Part shown: piece after piece, positions 1-8,363 of the stretch
How positions within the stretch are numbered: the stretch's first letter is position 1
Layout of the letters: every line of letters starts with the position of its first letter
Source of the DNA: UBA7702 sp040776805
Lineage (GTDB): Bacteria; Bacillota; Dehalobacteriia; UBA7702
Assembly: GCA_040776805.1 (NCBI GenBank)
Contig: JAXGZS010000002.1
Coordinates: 62,001-126,000 of the forward strand
Reading direction: 5' to 3'
Length of the DNA stretch: 64,000 bases
Made by a program: the position numbers and the translations under genes
Notes under the pieces: model-generated
Told to the model about the DNA's origin: nothing
The model's database searches: none
What the model saw: only the letters and a program-made list of their open reading frames with translations

Positions 1-222
1 CCTGCTCATGATTTCTTGAATGGTGTAGCCTTCCATTCCCCATTTTTCCACGGCGTCGGTTACGTAGTCATCCATTTCCTCTCTGGCAATGAAATACTTT
101 CTTCCTACGCGATACGCGGGCAGAATCCCTTTATCGATATCTCTTTTCACAATACCGTAGCTGGTCCCGCATCGTTCTGCCACATCCTTCAGGGTAAAAA
201 ACTCTTTTTCCGCGCGATTCAT
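1..222 (-). CDS. Excisionase-like helix-turn-helix protein (partial, C-terminus beyond window)
   Basis: An open frame of 74 codons runs from an ATG at 222 to the window edge without a stop. The start is supported by AAAGGAGG about 12 bases upstream. The N-terminus (FFTLKDVAERCGTS, then VGRKYFIAREEMDDY) has the layout of the small MerR-like excisionase/helix-turn-helix DNA-binding family: a recognition helix followed by a basic wing with an R-V-G-R-K motif. Proteins of this type bind DNA, either in phage or transposon excision or as small regulators. Nothing in view proves a mobile element, and the neighbour coaD is housekeeping. The call is by motif only, and the C-terminal part is not visible. 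Confidence 0.6.
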   Translation of the reverse strand, partial: MNRAEKEFFTLKDVAERCGTSYGIVKRDIDKGILPAYRVGRKYFIAREEMDDYVTDAVEKWGMEGYTIQEIMSR

Positions 223-335
223 TCTTTGGCGAAACCTCCTTTGAAATATCCTGCTACTTTCATTATACGCACATGACTTTCGATTTATACACGATTTTGG
301 TTTCACCGCACAGATAAAAGTATGAAATCAACCGC

Positions 336-818
336 TTATTTTGTCCTGTATTTTTCGATGATCCGCTTTTCCACTGACGGCGGCACCAAATCCCTGATAC
401 AGCCGCCAAGCACCGCTACGTCTTTAATAATGCTGGAGCTGATAAAGGAATGCCGTTGTCCCGTCATCAAAAAGACCGTTTCAACGTTGGGATTGAGTTT
501 TTTATTCATCAGCGCCAGTTGCATTTCGTACTCAAAATCAGAAACCGCCCGCAAGCCGCGAATCACGGCGCAGGCCTTTTTTACTTTGCAGTATTCCATC
601 AGCAAGCCGGAGAAAACTTCCACTTCCACGTTGTCCAAATCCGCCGTGACCTCTTTCAGGATCTCCACTCGCTCTTCTTCGCTAAAAAGACAGTTCTTAT
701 AATTTTCGCTGGCGATACCGATCACCATTTTGTCAAAGAGCGCCGCGCCCCGTAGGATAATATCCATATGACCGTTGGTCACAGGGTCAAAGGTACCGGG
801 ATAAACACAAATACGCAT
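336..818 (-). CDS. coaD: Phosphopantetheine adenylyltransferase
   Basis: This enzyme transfers AMP from ATP to 4'-phosphopantetheine to give dephospho-CoA, the penultimate step of CoA synthesis in the cytoplasm. The N-terminus MRICVYPGTFDPVTNGH carries the nucleotidyltransferase T/H-x-G-H signature (NGH), and ISSSIIKD near residue 130 matches the C-terminal ISSTxxR-type motif. At 160 residues it has the usual family length. The start was placed at 818 rather than at an upstream in-frame ATG (836) because AAAGGA lies 8-10 bases before it and because the upstream ATG would overlap the end of dnaE. It follows dnaE by 14 bases, so both are probably on one transcript. Confidence 0.95.
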   Translation of the reverse strand: MRICVYPGTFDPVTNGHMDIILRGAALFDKMVIGIASENYKNCLFSEEERVEILKEVTADLDNVEVEVFSGLLMEYCKVKKACAVIRGLRAVSDFEYEMQLALMNKKLNPNVETVFLMTGQRHSFISSSIIKDVAVLGGCIRDLVPPSVEKRIIEKYRTK

Positions 819-832
819 GGTATTGATTCCTT

Positions 833-3800
833 TCACTCCACTACTTTTACAAAAATACGTTCTTTCCCGAAAACCGCTTCCAATTGCGATAAAAGTTCTT
901 TGTTCACAAAAACGGTTAAACCGAAGGGTTTCGCTTTATTCTTTTGTTTATAAAAGGCATAGGCCACGTCTTCCCCGCGATGGCAGGCGAATATTTTTCT
1001 GGCGGCCAACTCTTCTTCCCGGCCTTTTTGGCCGGGGCTGATGTTGATATAAAGACGCCTCTTTGTTTTCACCACAACTTCCTCAACGCTGATATCGGGG
1101 AGCGGCAGCTGTTCTCCGGGAATTTCCTCATAAGGCGAAACTTCCTCTTCGGTGGGGATCGTATCCGAATCAAAGGCGAGGCCATCGTAGTAGTCGATAT
1201 CCTCATTTTTACGGGTACGGTTTAAACCGTGCACCGAAGGGATGTTCAAGGAACGGATGTTTTTCAAAAGCACCGCTTCCTCCCCGTTGAAGCTGATTTC
1301 CTCCTCTTGTCTGCGGATCGTTCCGGTGATGGCCAAAATCGCGTCTTCCGTCAAAAGATCGCGGCAACGCTCAAAGTAACGGGCAAAGATAAAGCAGTGG
1401 ATCTTGCCGTTGAGATCCTCAATATCAAACTGGGCGAAGCGCTGCCCCTGTTTATTGCTTTTGATTTTCACATGGGAGATCATCCCGGCAATGGAGGCTT
1501 TGGCGCGGTCTTTGAGCTCTGATAAATCATTGATGGAGCATATTTTATAATCCCGCCAATAGGATGTATAGCCTTCGAGAATATGACCGGTCAGGAAAAG
1601 GCCGATCATGTCTTTTTCCAGTTTCAACATGATTTCTCTGGGGTAGGGCTTGATATCCGCGACTTCCGGGAAAAGCTCTTTTTCCGACTGCTGTTCTTCG
1701 CAAAAACCGTCGAAAAGGTTCATCAAACCGCATTCCTTTTCGCGGCGAACCGCTTCCGACATCTGGATACACTTGGGATAGATCGCCATCATTTGGGCGC
1801 GGTGCATCGCCATGGAATCAAAAGCCCCGGCCTGAATCAAGCTTTCCAGCATACGGCTGTTGATGGAAACACGTTCGCAGAAATCGGGCAAAGACCGGTA
1901 GGGGCCGTTTTGATCCCGCTCTTCTACAACCTGGGTTGCCGGGGCCAGGCCGACGTTTTTCACGGCGGCGAGACCGAAACGAATGTTCCCTTTGACCACG
2001 GTAAAGTCAAGGCGGCTTTCGTTGATATCCGGCGGCAGCACTTCAATACCGAGGCGGCGGCACTCCTCAATATAAGTCGCCAGTTTGTCGGTTTTATCCA
2101 TCAAACTGGTGAGCAGCGCCGCGGAGTATTCCGGTGTATAATTGGCTTTTAGATACGCCGTTTGATATGCCACGAAAGCGTAGGCCACCGAGTGGCTTTT
2201 ATTGAAACCGTATTCGGCGAATTTTTCCATCAGGTCGAAGATTTCCGTGGCGATTTTCCGGGAAACGCCGTTATTGACGGAGCCTTCGATAAACTGTTCT
2301 TTATAACCGGCGATGATCTCTTTTTTCTTCTTGCCCATGGCTTTCCTGAGGTAATCCGCCTCGGACAATTTAAACCCCGCCATGTTGGTGGCAATGCGCA
2401 TCACCTGCTCCTGATAGAGGATGACGCCGTAGGTATCCTTTAAAATCGGCTCTAAAATCGGATGGGCATAAGCGATGGCTTTTTTGCCGTGTTTTCGGTC
2501 AACGAATTCTTCGATCATGCCGCCGCCGATGGGGCCGGGACGGTAAAGGGCCACCAAAGCGGTGATGTCGGCGATGCTGTCGGGCTGAAGGCTGCGCATG
2601 ACTCTCTGCATACCGCCGCTTTCCAGCTGAAATACGCCGTTTCCCTCACCGCGGGACAGCATATCATAGGTTTCCCGATCATCAAGGGGAATGGCGGTGA
2701 TGTCGAGGTCAATGCCGCGGGAGGATTTGAGGTTGGCGATGGCGTCCCGAATCACCGTCAGGTTTCTCAGACCCAGCAAGTCCATTTTCAGGAGGCCCAT
2801 TTCTTCCACGGTTTCTTTGGCGAACTGTGTGGCAAGGCCGCCGTCGTCCCCGGCCTGAACCGGCAAGTAGTTATAAACGGCGGAAGGAGCGATGACGAGG
2901 CCCGCGGCATGGAGCCCGCTGTGACGGGGCATCCCCTCAATCTTTAAGGCGCAGGTGATGAGACGGTCGATCAGGGGATCGTCGTCACACATGCGGCGCA
3001 GGTCGGGGTTGACGGAGAGAGCCTTTTCGATGGTCATGCCGAGATCTTCCGGCACCTGTTTCGCCACTTTGTCCACGTCGCCATAGGGCATATTCAGAGC
3101 CCGGCCAACGTCTCTGACGGCAAGCCGCGCCTTCATGGTACCGAAGGTGATGATTTGCGCCACATGGTCGTGGCCGTAACGCTCTGCCAGGTATTGAAAA
3201 ACTTCACCCCGCCGTTCGATACAGAAATCGGTATCGATATCAGGCATGGAAATACGGGAGGGATTCAAAAACCGCTCAAAGAGCAGGTCATACTGGAGGG
3301 GTTCGATATCCGTAATCCCCAAAGCATAAGCAACAATACTGCCGGCGGCACTGCCCCGGCCGGGTCCCACCATAATGCCGTTCTCCTTGGCAAAACGGAT
3401 CATATCCCAAACGATCAAGAAATAGCTAGGGAAATCCATCTTCAAAATCACGCCGAGCTCATACTCAAAGCGCTCTCTGATTTCCGGCGTTATCTCTCCG
3501 TATCTTTTGGCCAGGCCTTTTTCGCAGAGATGGCGCAGGTAAGACGGAATATCGTAGTCTTCCGGCACGGGAAATTCCGGCAAAAAATAGGGCGGCGCGA
3601 ATTGAAAATCAACGTTGCACTGATCGGCGATTTTCTGGGTATTGGCAATGGCATCGGGATAAGCGCCGAAGAGGGCTGTCATTTCTTCGGTGGTCTTAAA
3701 ATAGAATTGACCGCCTTCGTATTTCATGCGGTCTTCCTCGTCAACGGTCTTTCCCGTTTGAATACAAAGGAGGATATCGTGGTATTCGGCATCTTCGGGA

Positions 3801-4432
3801 TCAACGTAATGGACGTCGTTGGTGGCCACCAGGGGAATATTCAATTCCCGGGCAAGGGAGGCGATTTGCGACACCACCCGTTGATCTTCGGGATAGCCGT
3901 GGTCTTGGATTTCGAGGTAATAGTTGCCTTCGCCGAAGATATCGAGGTATTCCAAGGCGACGGCTTTGGCTTTTTCCTTATCTTCCGCCAAAAATGCCTG
4001 GGCAATCTCACCGGCCAGGCAAGCGGAAAGCGCGATGACCCCCTCATGGTATTTCTTCATCAATTCCCGGTCGATGCGGGGTTTATAGTACATACCTTCG
4101 GTGGAGGCGAAGGAGATCAGCTTGCAGAGGTTTTGATAACCAATGTCGTTTTTCGCCAAGAGCACGAGATGGTAGCGCTCCTTATCAAGGGTAGGGTCTT
4201 TATCAAAACGGCTGCGGGAAGCCACATAGGCTTCACAGCCGATGATCGCCTTGATGCCCGCTTTTTTACATGCACGATAGAAATCCACCGCACCGTACAT
4301 CACACCGTGGTCCGTAATGGCGCAGGCGTTCATACCGCATTCCTTGGCCTTCGCCACCATGCGGGGAATCCGCGCGAATCCGTCCAACAAGCTGTATTCG
4401 CTGTGATTGTGCAAATGGATAAATTGACTCAT
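833..4432 (-). CDS. dnaE: DNA polymerase III alpha subunit (DnaE type)
   Basis: This is a replicative C-family DNA polymerase of 1199 residues. The N-terminal PHP domain begins HLHNHSEYSLLDG. The polymerase core includes GPGRGSAAGS and the catalytic PDIDTDF near residue 397. A helix-hairpin-helix/OB-fold tail follows (SIAGMISHVKIKSNKQGQRFAQF near residue 1000), continuing to a charged C-terminus. No exonuclease insertion is seen in the PHP domain, which separates it from PolC. The RBS GGAGG precedes the ATG, and a good sigma-A promoter lies at 4465-4493. In Bacillota DnaE usually works with PolC on the lagging strand; PolC itself is not in this window. coaD follows directly. Confidence 0.97.
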   Translation of the reverse strand: MSQFIHLHNHSEYSLLDGFARIPRMVAKAKECGMNACAITDHGVMYGAVDFYRACKKAGIKAIIGCEAYVASRSRFDKDPTLDKERYHLVLLAKNDIGYQNLCKLISFASTEGMYYKPRIDRELMKKYHEGVIALSACLAGEIAQAFLAEDKEKAKAVALEYLDIFGEGNYYLEIQDHGYPEDQRVVSQIASLARELNIPLVATNDVHYVDPEDAEYHDILLCIQTGKTVDEEDRMKYEGGQFYFKTTEEMTALFGAYPDAIANTQKIADQCNVDFQFAPPYFLPEFPVPEDYDIPSYLRHLCEKGLAKRYGEITPEIRERFEYELGVILKMDFPSYFLIVWDMIRFAKENGIMVGPGRGSAAGSIVAYALGITDIEPLQYDLLFERFLNPSRISMPDIDTDFCIERRGEVFQYLAERYGHDHVAQIITFGTMKARLAVRDVGRALNMPYGDVDKVAKQVPEDLGMTIEKALSVNPDLRRMCDDDPLIDRLITCALKIEGMPRHSGLHAAGLVIAPSAVYNYLPVQAGDDGGLATQFAKETVEEMGLLKMDLLGLRNLTVIRDAIANLKSSRGIDLDITAIPLDDRETYDMLSRGEGNGVFQLESGGMQRVMRSLQPDSIADITALVALYRPGPIGGGMIEEFVDRKHGKKAIAYAHPILEPILKDTYGVILYQEQVMRIATNMAGFKLSEADYLRKAMGKKKKEIIAGYKEQFIEGSVNNGVSRKIATEIFDLMEKFAEYGFNKSHSVAYAFVAYQTAYLKANYTPEYSAALLTSLMDKTDKLATYIEECRRLGIEVLPPDINESRLDFTVVKGNIRFGLAAVKNVGLAPATQVVEERDQNGPYRSLPDFCERVSINSRMLESLIQAGAFDSMAMHRAQMMAIYPKCIQMSEAVRREKECGLMNLFDGFCEEQQSEKELFPEVADIKPYPREIMLKLEKDMIGLFLTGHILEGYTSYWRDYKICSINDLSELKDRAKASIAGMISHVKIKSNKQGQRFAQFDIEDLNGKIHCFIFARYFERCRDLLTEDAILAITGTIRRQEEEISFNGEEAVLLKNIRSLNIPSVHGLNRTRKNEDIDYYDGLAFDSDTIPTEEEVSPYEEIPGEQLPLPDISVEEVVVKTKRRLYINISPGQKGREEELAARKIFACHRGEDVAYAFYKQKNKAKPFGLTVFVNKELLSQLEAVFGKERIFVKVVE

Positions 4433-4464
4433 TTTTCCTCCAAATCGGCTAAAATAATAATAGT

Positions 4465-4493
4465 ATCATACCACAATTTCCGTTTTTCAGCAA
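4465..4493 (-). promoter_or_regulatory. Predicted sigma-A promoter of dnaE
   Basis: Reading leftward: -35 TTGCTG, a 17-base spacer, and -10 TATGAT, ending about 32 bases before the dnaE ATG. The match is by eye to the sigma-A consensus. Confidence 0.6.
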
Positions 4494-4577
4494 CCGAGGC
4501 ACTCTTTTTTCATTTCCGCATATGATACCGTTAAGAGAGCTTTTCCTTCCCCTAGGTAAAAAGAGAGGAAAAAATAT

Positions 4578-4826
4578 ATGATACACCTGCGAAAAAAAGC
4601 GAAGAGCAAACAAACGCCTCCGATCAAGACAAATAATGAGAATCGGGATTCTGAAACAAGGCAGGAGGAGCCGGCAGTAAACGATGGGGAGACGGAAGTC
4701 CCCCGGGAAGTATTACAAACACCCCTAGATCCTGTGAAAGGGAAACCGGAGCCCCCCATTTATACGTCGGTAAAAAGAAACGGCAGCGCAAAAAGAGATC
4801 ACAAACGAAAAAGAAAAGGCCGTTGA
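4578..4826 (+). CDS. Small basic hydrophilic hypothetical protein
   Basis: An 82-codon frame divergent from dnaE with a plausible RBS (AGAGGA, 8 bases before ATG). The product is almost entirely charged or polar: Lys-rich at both ends (RKKAKSKQ at the start, KRDHKRKRKGR at the end) with a Glu/Pro-rich middle. It has no membrane segment and no recognisable domain, and is probably disordered. No function can be given. It fills an otherwise empty interval between dnaE and the MATE gene, but low-complexity frames of this size can arise by chance, so the call is tentative. Confidence 0.4.
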   Translation: MIHLRKKAKSKQTPPIKTNNENRDSETRQEEPAVNDGETEVPREVLQTPLDPVKGKPEPPIYTSVKRNGSAKRDHKRKRKGR

Positions 4827-4908
4827 CCGTCATGGCCGCCTTTTCTCTCCTTTGCGAGCTTTGTCCATACCGTCCTTGAAAAAGAGGGTGCTCCAAAAGC
4901 CAAAAGGC

Positions 4909-6315
4909 TTAGCGGGGCATCCTCTTTGCCGCTGCCTGCCCCGGCATATCCCGGTTGATCCGGCGGAATTCCGCGATCACCAAAACAATGGCGATCACCG
5001 CGGAGAGGGCGTCGGCGATGGGCGCAGAATACATAATGCCTTCCATACCGTAAAATAGCGGCAAAATCACCAATAAAGGCAGCAGGAAAATAACCTGCCG
5101 GGTCAAGGAAAGGAACACCCCCTGACGGGGCTTGCCGATGGCCGTAAAGAAGTTGGCGGTAATGGGCTGAAGGCCGTCGATGAAAACACAGAAGAGGAAG
5201 ATGCGGAAGAAGCGTTCCGCGAAAAGAAAATATTCCTTGTCCCCTTCCCCAAAGAAAGCGATAATCTGGCGGGGAAAGATCTGAAACACGGCAAAGGAGA
5301 TCACAGAAATCACCGTGGCGGCAATGGCCATTTTCCAGTAGGCCTCCTTGACCCTAAGGTACTTCCCGGCGCCGTAGTTAAAGCTGACAATGGGCTGCAG
5401 CCCCTGGGACATGCCGATGACCACGGCAAAGAAAAGCATATTGACCTTGGAGATGATGCCGGCGCAGGCCAAGGGAATCTCACTGCCAAAAAGGGAGTGA
5501 GCGCCGTAATAGGTCAGGGAGTTGTTCAAAACCACCTGTACCACCATCATGGCCAGCTGATTGCAGAAGGGGGCCATGCCCAGGCTAACGATGCGCAGGC
5601 AATAGTCGGAAATGGGTTTCAAGGCTTTCCAGTTGAGCTTCACGGTTTTACAGCGCGTCAGGTAAAAAGCGGCCATGGCCCCGGCGATGATTTGAGCGAT
5701 AACGGTGGCGTAAGCGGCGCCCTCAATACCGGTTTTGAGTCCGAAGAGGAAGATCGGGTTTAAGATCGCGTTGATGACAGCACCGACAATGTTGCAGGCC
5801 ATGGCATAACCGGGACTGCCGTCGGCGCGGATCAGATGCCCTCCGGCCACGGAAAGGATCAGAAAGGGAAAGCCGATGGCGGAAACGCCTGTATAGGTCA
5901 TGGCATAAGACAGTACCTCGTCGGTGGCGCCGAAGAGCACCATCAACGGTTTTAAAAAGATCAAGGTAAGAATGGATAAGACCACGCTGACGGCGACCAT
6001 CAGGAAGATGGCGTTGCCGGCGTAGAGCCGAGCCTTTTCCTGATCGCCGCCGCCCATGGAGAGATTGAAATTGGCGGCGCCGCCGATCCCGAAAAGCAGG
6101 GAAATGGCGGTACAGATAATGGCCAAAGGGAAGGCCACATTGGTGGCGGCGTTCCCCAGCATACCGATACTCTGTCCGATAAAGAGCTGGTCAACGATAT
6201 TATAAGCGGCGGAAACCACCATCCCGATGATACAGGGGATGGTATATTCCAGCAGCAGTTTATTGATGGAGGCGGTCCCCAAAGGGTTCCCCTTTTGTTG
6301 TACCTTTTCTCTCAT
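4909..6315 (-). CDS. MATE family multidrug/sodium antiporter
   Basis: A 468-residue polytopic membrane protein with the two-bundle MATE pattern of about 12 hydrophobic segments. Family features include the early LEYTIPCIIGMVVSAAYNIVDQLFIG segment and the second-half GMSQGLQPIVSFNYGA motif, both typical of the MepA-like branch. MATE proteins export cationic drugs or metabolites using a Na+ or H+ gradient; the substrate cannot be inferred. The gene stands alone: convergent or distant neighbours, with a long structured region upstream (6351-6416) that could act in its leader. Start at 6315 is the first in-frame ATG and gives the usual short hydrophilic N-terminus. Confidence 0.9.
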   Translation of the reverse strand: MREKVQQKGNPLGTASINKLLLEYTIPCIIGMVVSAAYNIVDQLFIGQSIGMLGNAATNVAFPLAIICTAISLLFGIGGAANFNLSMGGGDQEKARLYAGNAIFLMVAVSVVLSILTLIFLKPLMVLFGATDEVLSYAMTYTGVSAIGFPFLILSVAGGHLIRADGSPGYAMACNIVGAVINAILNPIFLFGLKTGIEGAAYATVIAQIIAGAMAAFYLTRCKTVKLNWKALKPISDYCLRIVSLGMAPFCNQLAMMVVQVVLNNSLTYYGAHSLFGSEIPLACAGIISKVNMLFFAVVIGMSQGLQPIVSFNYGAGKYLRVKEAYWKMAIAATVISVISFAVFQIFPRQIIAFFGEGDKEYFLFAERFFRIFLFCVFIDGLQPITANFFTAIGKPRQGVFLSLTRQVIFLLPLLVILPLFYGMEGIMYSAPIADALSAVIAIVLVIAEFRRINRDMPGQAAAKRMPR

Positions 6316-6350
6316 TTTTTCGTCCTATTTGCGGTTAAAGTAAAGAAAAG

Positions 6351-6416
6351 CCAGCTTGTCAAAAAAGTGGCGTCGCCACTTTACCGCCAAGCTGGTGCGG
6401 TGGCGGCACTGCCGCC
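6351..6416 (-). promoter_or_regulatory. Nested hairpin region between gtrA and the MATE gene
   Basis: Three perfect stems occupy 66 bases. GGCGGC/GCCGCC lies at 6402-6416. An outer 8-bp stem CCAGCTTG/CAAGCTGG (6351-6358 with 6388-6395) encloses an inner 9-bp stem AAAGTGGCG/CGCCACTTT (6364-6372 with 6374-6382). Read leftward, the inner stem ends in TTTTTT, so it looks like an intrinsic terminator; the outer stem would fold over it. It could end gtrA transcription or act as an attenuator in a MATE leader. No known riboswitch class was recognised. Confidence 0.5.
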
Positions 6417-6539
6417 GCTTTTAATTAAAGTACCCGGACGGAGAGACGATGCTCCCCTTCCCGCCCTTCCCCTAAGAAAGTTTGGCTTTATTGACAGTTT
6501 AAAGTATCTTCACAATGCTTGTCTCATTGTTTATTAAAA

Positions 6540-6956
6540 TCAGCTTTCCCTCTGTTTTCTGAAAATAATCAATTTGCTGGCAATGAAATTAAGGATGATG
6601 ACAATGACGTTGGAAATCACCTTCATGCCCAAGGCATTGAAAGAAAGCAAGTCCACGGAAACGTACATCATGGCCAAGTCCAACAGGCCCGTGGCAATTC
6701 TGCAGCCGTAAAAGGTCACCAATTCATAGACGAGGACCCTCTTTTCCATGGACTTGCTGCCGAAGACCCAGTTCTTATTGGTCACAAAAACAAACAGCAC
6801 CGTCAAGACCCAGGCGATGATATTGCTGATCACATTGGAAAAGCCAAAAAATCGGTAGCATAAGGCGTAGATCCCAATATTCACCAGGGTCGACAGTACT
6901 CCAAAGACCAAGTATAACAAAACCGGTTTGTATTTTTTCATGAAATCCAAGGTCAT
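6540..6956 (-). CDS. GtrA family membrane protein
   Basis: A 138-residue protein with four hydrophobic segments (roughly residues 11-30, 41-60, 78-98 and 110-130). It shows GtrA family features: YLVFGVLSTLVNIGIYALCYRF at the start, an NxxAWVLTVLFVFVTNKNWVF segment, and a short basic tail. GtrA-like proteins are thought to help flip or present polyprenyl-linked sugars for surface glycosylation. It is divergent from a GT2 polyprenyl-glycosyltransferase (7181-8110), the usual partner. The start is ambiguous: 6956 or MKKYKP at 6941. A six-codon frame with its own SD-like GGAGAA ends in an ATGA overlap with the 6956 start, suggesting translational coupling. Confidence 0.88.
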   Translation of the reverse strand: MTLDFMKKYKPVLLYLVFGVLSTLVNIGIYALCYRFFGFSNVISNIIAWVLTVLFVFVTNKNWVFGSKSMEKRVLVYELVTFYGCRIATGLLDLAMMYVSVDLLSFNALGMKVISNVIVIILNFIASKLIIFRKQRES

Positions 6957-7073
6957 TTTTTACCCGCACTCATTCTTTTCTCCATGTATATTAACACATT
7001 AAGACATTTTTTACAATTTTAAATTTCTTTCTGCCTAACATTGCAAAAAAGCGACATGCAAGCAAATTAACGC

Positions 7074-7102
7074 TTGTTATTCGTCATGTAATGAAGTATA
7101 AT
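7074..7102 (+). promoter_or_regulatory. Predicted sigma-A promoter of the GT2 glycosyltransferase
   Basis: -35 TTGTTA, a 17-base spacer, and -10 TATAAT, about 80 bases before the chosen start at 7181. This supports the shorter protein, since the longer in-frame ATG (7091) lies inside the promoter. Confidence 0.65.
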
Positions 7103-7180
7103 GTATCTAATTGTGACAAAAGCCAACGTTTTGACACAATTTCAACAAAAAAGAAACTTATGCCTAAATTGGAGGTCTCC

Positions 7181-8110
7181 ATGTCCACTGTCGCCGTATT
7201 GATCCCCTGTTATAACGAGGAAATAACCATCGAAAAGGTGATCAAAGATTACAGAAAAGCCCTACCCCAGGCTGATATTTATGTTTACAACAACAACTCC
7301 AAAGATCGCTCCGTGGAAATCGTCGGTTCCCTCATGAAAGACGATGCCAAGCTGATTCTCCGCAATGAATACCGCCAGGGCAAAGGCAACGTAATCCGCA
7401 GCATGTTCCGGGATATCGACGCGGACTGCTATCTGATGATTGATGGCGACGATACCTACCCCCCGGAGAACGCCGCGGAAATGGTGTCTTACGTTTTAAA
7501 AGGAGAGGCGGATATGGTCATCGGCGACCGGCTTTCTTCCACCTATTTCAAGGAAAACAAGCGCCCTTTTCATAACTTTGGCAACGTCTTAGTCCGAAAA
7601 TTGATCAACCGTCTTTTCCGTTCCAAGGTCAACGATATTATGACCGGCTACCGGGCTTTCAGCAAGACCTTTGTGAAAGGCTTTCCCGTTTTATCCAAGG
7701 GTTTCGAAATCGAAACGGAAATGACGATTCACGCCATTGACAAGAACTTTTTATTGAAGGAGATTCCCGTCAGCTACCGGGACCGGCCGGAAGGAAGCAC
7801 TTCAAAATTGGATACTTACGGCGACGGCTTCAAGGTTTTGAAAACGATCTTTTCCCTGTTTAAGGATTATAAGCCCCTATCTTTTTTCGGCTTTGCGGCA
7901 CTGTTCTGCTTTATCATTACCCTGATTCTGTTCGTCCCGATCCTGATTGAGTTTTATAAAACAGGGCTGGTTCTGCGCTTCCCCACCCTCATCGTTTCCG
8001 TTACCTTTGGCATCATCTCACTGCTATCCTTTTCCGTCGGCGTCATTCTCGACGTCATCGTCAAAAAACACAAACAACTCTACGAATTATTACTAAACTA
8101 CCGGGATTAA
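7181..8110 (+). CDS. Family 2 glycosyltransferase, polyprenyl-phosphate glycosyltransferase type
   Basis: A 309-residue GT-A enzyme. The N-terminal VAVLIPCYNEEITIEKVI is the donor-binding start, MIDGDDTYPP near residue 88 holds the DxD-like metal site, and MTGYRAFSKTF is the typical acceptor-side motif. The last ~80 residues contain two membrane segments, as in GtrB and dolichol-phosphate-mannose-synthase-like enzymes. The expected reaction is transfer of a sugar from a nucleotide donor to undecaprenyl phosphate on the cytoplasmic face; the sugar is not predictable. The start at 7181 is chosen because GGAGG lies five bases upstream and residue 1 begins the domain. The divergent GtrA gene is the likely partner. 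Confidence 0.9.
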   Translation: MSTVAVLIPCYNEEITIEKVIKDYRKALPQADIYVYNNNSKDRSVEIVGSLMKDDAKLILRNEYRQGKGNVIRSMFRDIDADCYLMIDGDDTYPPENAAEMVSYVLKGEADMVIGDRLSSTYFKENKRPFHNFGNVLVRKLINRLFRSKVNDIMTGYRAFSKTFVKGFPVLSKGFEIETEMTIHAIDKNFLLKEIPVSYRDRPEGSTSKLDTYGDGFKVLKTIFSLFKDYKPLSFFGFAALFCFIITLILFVPILIEFYKTGLVLRFPTLIVSVTFGIISLLSFSVGVILDVIVKKHKQLYELLLNYRD

Positions 8111-8234
8111 ACCCCTCATCGGCCAAGATTTTACGTTATCAGGGGGAAATTATGACCTTTCTTTTGCCATACTTTTCTTCATTCTCGCAAAGACTACATT
8201 CTAATTTGCACATAACTCTTGACACTACCAAAAA

Positions 8235-8276
8235 AACATCCCTCACAAAAATGATTTTGTGTGGGATGTTTTTCTT
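8235..8276. terminator. Bidirectional intrinsic terminator between convergent genes
   Basis: AACATCCCTCACAAAA pairs with TTTTGTGTGGGATGTT (one mismatch) around a 4-base loop. It is followed by TTTCTTTT on the + strand and preceded by an A-run, so it can serve both the GT2 gene and the leftward gene ending at 8364. Confidence 0.85.
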
Positions 8277-8363
8277 TTGAATGAATCAATCAATCTCTAC
8301 TATTTGTTCATGATTTCGGGGATCTGTTTCAAGCCCAGAAGCGGAGTTTTTCATTTTTTCTCG

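Noticed and set aside
1..222. Start of a prophage or integrative element
   Set aside because: Only a fragment of one small DNA-binding protein is visible and the adjacent genes are housekeeping; no integrase or attachment site was seen.
3155..4525. A 456-codon + strand frame opposite dnaE
   Set aside because: It is the antisense shadow of the conserved dnaE coding sequence; it has no RBS and no family features.
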